Of a stretch of 64,000 bases of DNA, positions 62,341 through 64,000 are shown piece after piece. The DNA is from Anodontia alba. Taxonomy: Eukaryota; Mollusca; Bivalvia; Lucinida; Lucinidae. The stretch covers positions 30,891,129 to 30,955,128 of the forward strand of contig OZ024828.1 of the NCBI GenBank assembly GCA_964016985.1, written 5' to 3'. Each line of letters opens with the position of its first letter. The first letter of the stretch is position 1. A model generated the notes under the pieces. That model had not been told where the DNA came from and made no database searches. It worked only from the letters and a program-made list of their open reading frames with translations. Both the position numbers and the translations under genes were made by a program.

Positions 62341-62684
62341 AGTATAACCTCAATGGCTCGAACCTGGATGGCTTGTTTACCCTGGATGATTCAGTCCCTA
62401 CAAAATCCTTCCAATAGCTCAAGAAAACAAATATTTAGGGATTTTTTCTTATTTTATCATGGAATTGTATGTTGTATGTACTCACTAGAACCGCCTCATC
62501 GAGGCAGTTCTAATGAGTACACTCAACATACAATCATTGTGTAGTAAATCGAAAAGATTTCCCTAAATTATCGCTATTTGCTTCCTGAACTGGTGCCATG
62601 ATTAACCCTCAGTGGCTCGAACTACCCTTGTCTCGAACAATTTTCTATGGTACCAAAGATGTTCGAGCCATTGAAGTTCGACTG
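62340..62684. mobile_element. Family B pogo/Tigger-like MITE, copy 4
   Basis: TA (62338-62339), left end CAGTATAACCTCAATGGC, right end GAAGTTCGACTG, then TA (62685-62686). The hairpin at about 62476-62525 reads GTACTCACTAGAACCGCCTCATCGAGGCAGTTC, with C as in family A where the other family B copies have T. Inserted at the end of the second 230-bp unit. Confidence 0.85.
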
Positions 62685-62721
62685 TATATATCATAGGCCT
62701 AGATAAGAGTGGGTCTCAGGT

Positions 62722-62852
62722 AAATATTTTTCTTATTTCTCGACGAAAACATATGTTGTGGGTACTTATTAGAAGTGCCTTGGCGAGGTGCTTCTAATGA
62801 GTACCCACAACATAAGTTTTTGTCGAGAAATAAGAAAACTAGAGATATTTTT
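62722..62852. mobile_element. Family C hairpin element, copy 4 (best preserved)
   Basis: TTTTTCTTATTTCTCGACGAAAAC..ATGTTGTGGGTAC on the left pairs with GTACCCACAACATAAG..GTCGAGAAATAAGAAAA on the right, arms about 60 nt, tip GCCTTG-G-CGAGGTGC. It lacks the outer ends of families A and B. Confidence 0.75.
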
Positions 62853-63105
62853 TTGTTTGAAAAAGCGCCTTATCAAGAGCTATGTTTATATACATTATAA
62901 AATCTTGGAAATTCTGGAAAAAGTCAGACTTATTTAGAATAGATCAGTGACAAAAGCTTTGTTATTACCAAAATTTTGTTCCTTTTGAGGTGTATATGGC
63001 AAAGCGTAGGGATGGTACAGCTTTGAACGGGCTCAGACTCAGATGAGCAATTCAGGGCCTAATTCCCCCTGGTTTTCTTTTAAATGACTCTTTGAATGTT
63101 TTCAG

Positions 63106-64000
63106 GGCTACTAGGATTTCAAGGCAGAGTTGCTCCTAAAGAAGGATGGGGAGAAGACTTGTGGATAGAAGACATAGACGAGACAGTCATCCTTGAACAT
63201 GTTACAACAAAGAGACATAGAAATGAGGGATACAACCTCTGTCGGGAAGAACGTGTAAAAAGTTTCATCAAGTAATAAAGTGGGAAAGTACATTTATTTC
63301 CGCAGTGTTTGGGCACCAAAAATGAAACCAAATACGTACACAGTGTATCTCTGTTTTAAAGATGGAGGTAAAAAATTAAAATGGGCTACCTGCTCTTGTC
63401 AGGCTGGAATAGATGGGCAGTGTAAACATGTGGTGGCAGTTCTTTACACAATGATTGATTTTGTAACCTCAATTCCCCAGATGAAATCGTGTACTGATAA
63501 ACTTCAAATGTGGCATGTGAGGAAACAACTGATAGATGATGCACTCTTATTCAGTGAAATAAAGTTTGTTAAACATGATCCAAACAAACCAATTAAAACA
63601 GAGCTGAGTTCTACTGTGGTGAACTATAATCCTGTTCCTGATTTTGCCAAGATAACAGACCAGAAAATTGAAAAGTTAGTAAAGCTGTATGATGCATCTG
63701 GAGTCAAACTTCCTGTATTTGAGACTATTCGAAGTAATGAGTGTACCCCTGTGCTCACCAAACAACAAGAGAGCATTCTAAACCTGCATGAGAGACTCTT
63801 TGCTTCTGTAAGAAATACAAGTTTCGATATCTCTTACTACATTGATCAACTTGATGAGAGCACTAAACTACAGTATAGTAATTTGGTTGATTTGAGTGAC
63901 AAAGAGTTTGAAATTATTGAAAAAAGAACTCGACTGCAAAGTAAAAATGCTTTCTGGTTTAGACAAAGACAGCACAGAATCACAGAATCTACTTTCGGAA
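63106..64000 (+). CDS. SWIM zinc-finger / YqaJ-type protein, partial, with frameshift
   Basis: An exon opens after TTTTCAG at 63105 and runs off the window end. The first part reads LLGFQGRVAPKEGWGEDL..GYNLCREERVK. The frame then hits TAA TAA at 63273, but shifting by one base inside the five-A run (63257-63261) continues as SSNKVGKYIYFRSVWAPKMK, into a SWIM zinc finger (ATCSCQAGIDGQCKHVVA: C-x-C-x7-C-x-H, about 63385-63440) and on to QSKNAFWFRQRQHRITESTFG at the end. That last motif is how YqaJ-like (lambda-exonuclease-type) domains begin, so the catalytic core lies beyond the window. Proteins with this pair are common in molluscs and cnidarians, of unknown role, and often repetitive. The extra base could be a sequencing error or a real loss of function. 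No start codon is in this exon. Confidence 0.75.

Overview
The window is animal (eukaryotic) nuclear DNA. It is gene-poor, AT-rich, full of short inverted-repeat elements, and carries C2H2 zinc-finger genes, tRNA-derived SINEs and Tc1/mariner elements. The overall character suggests a mollusc, most likely a bivalve, but that is an impression and not a proof. No bacterial gene organisation is present and almost all short open frames are chance frames or repeat frames.

Real coding content is small. Two 13-finger C2H2 zinc-finger genes lie about 20 kb apart and point away from each other: 9317-10483 on the minus strand and 30500-31672 on the plus strand. They are paralogues with the same finger order, the same odd seventh finger and a 3' splice site just before the start codon. 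At the right edge (63106-64000) is the start of a SWIM zinc-finger/YqaJ-type nuclease-like protein, cut by the window end and broken by a one-base shift. A possible promoter and first exon for it lies near 60.55-60.68 kb. The other coding remnants are a mariner transposase (17.7-19.5 kb) with an intron-like insert, a nearly intact Tc1-type transposase (54.7-56.3 kb) stopped three times at tryptophan positions, and a LINE reverse-transcriptase scrap (14.6 kb).

The rest is dominated by small non-coding elements. Family A (about 280 bp, 17 copies) has ends reading CATYACGAAAACAYGCC and a huge near-perfect central hairpin. Family B is pogo/Tigger-like with TA target sites (4 copies). Family C is a looser group. 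All three carry versions of the same central hairpin core (GTACTCRTTAGAANCGCCTCG split across a one-base tip). Families D and F use TTAA-type target sites like piggyBac and share a second hairpin core starting GCAAACAGTG. Several further foldback families (named E, G, H, I, J, K, L below), at least five tRNA-derived SINE types and one 5S rRNA-like SINE are present.

Region by region: 0-9 kb foldback elements and decayed SINEs; 9.3-10.5 kb zinc-finger gene 1; 10.7-12.9 kb decayed tandem repeats; 13-16 kb microsatellite, foldbacks and LINE scrap; 16.5-23 kb two blocks built of ATTAATGGCCATTAAT-like words around a SINE and a mariner; 23-30 kb SINEs and family A; 30.5-31.7 kb zinc-finger gene 2; 32-45 kb dense foldbacks, a 30-bp minisatellite and local duplications; 45-48 kb a 470-bp tandem array nested in a second array; 48-60 kb foldbacks, low-complexity tracts and the Tc1 element; 60.5-64 kb the likely start of the SWIM gene.
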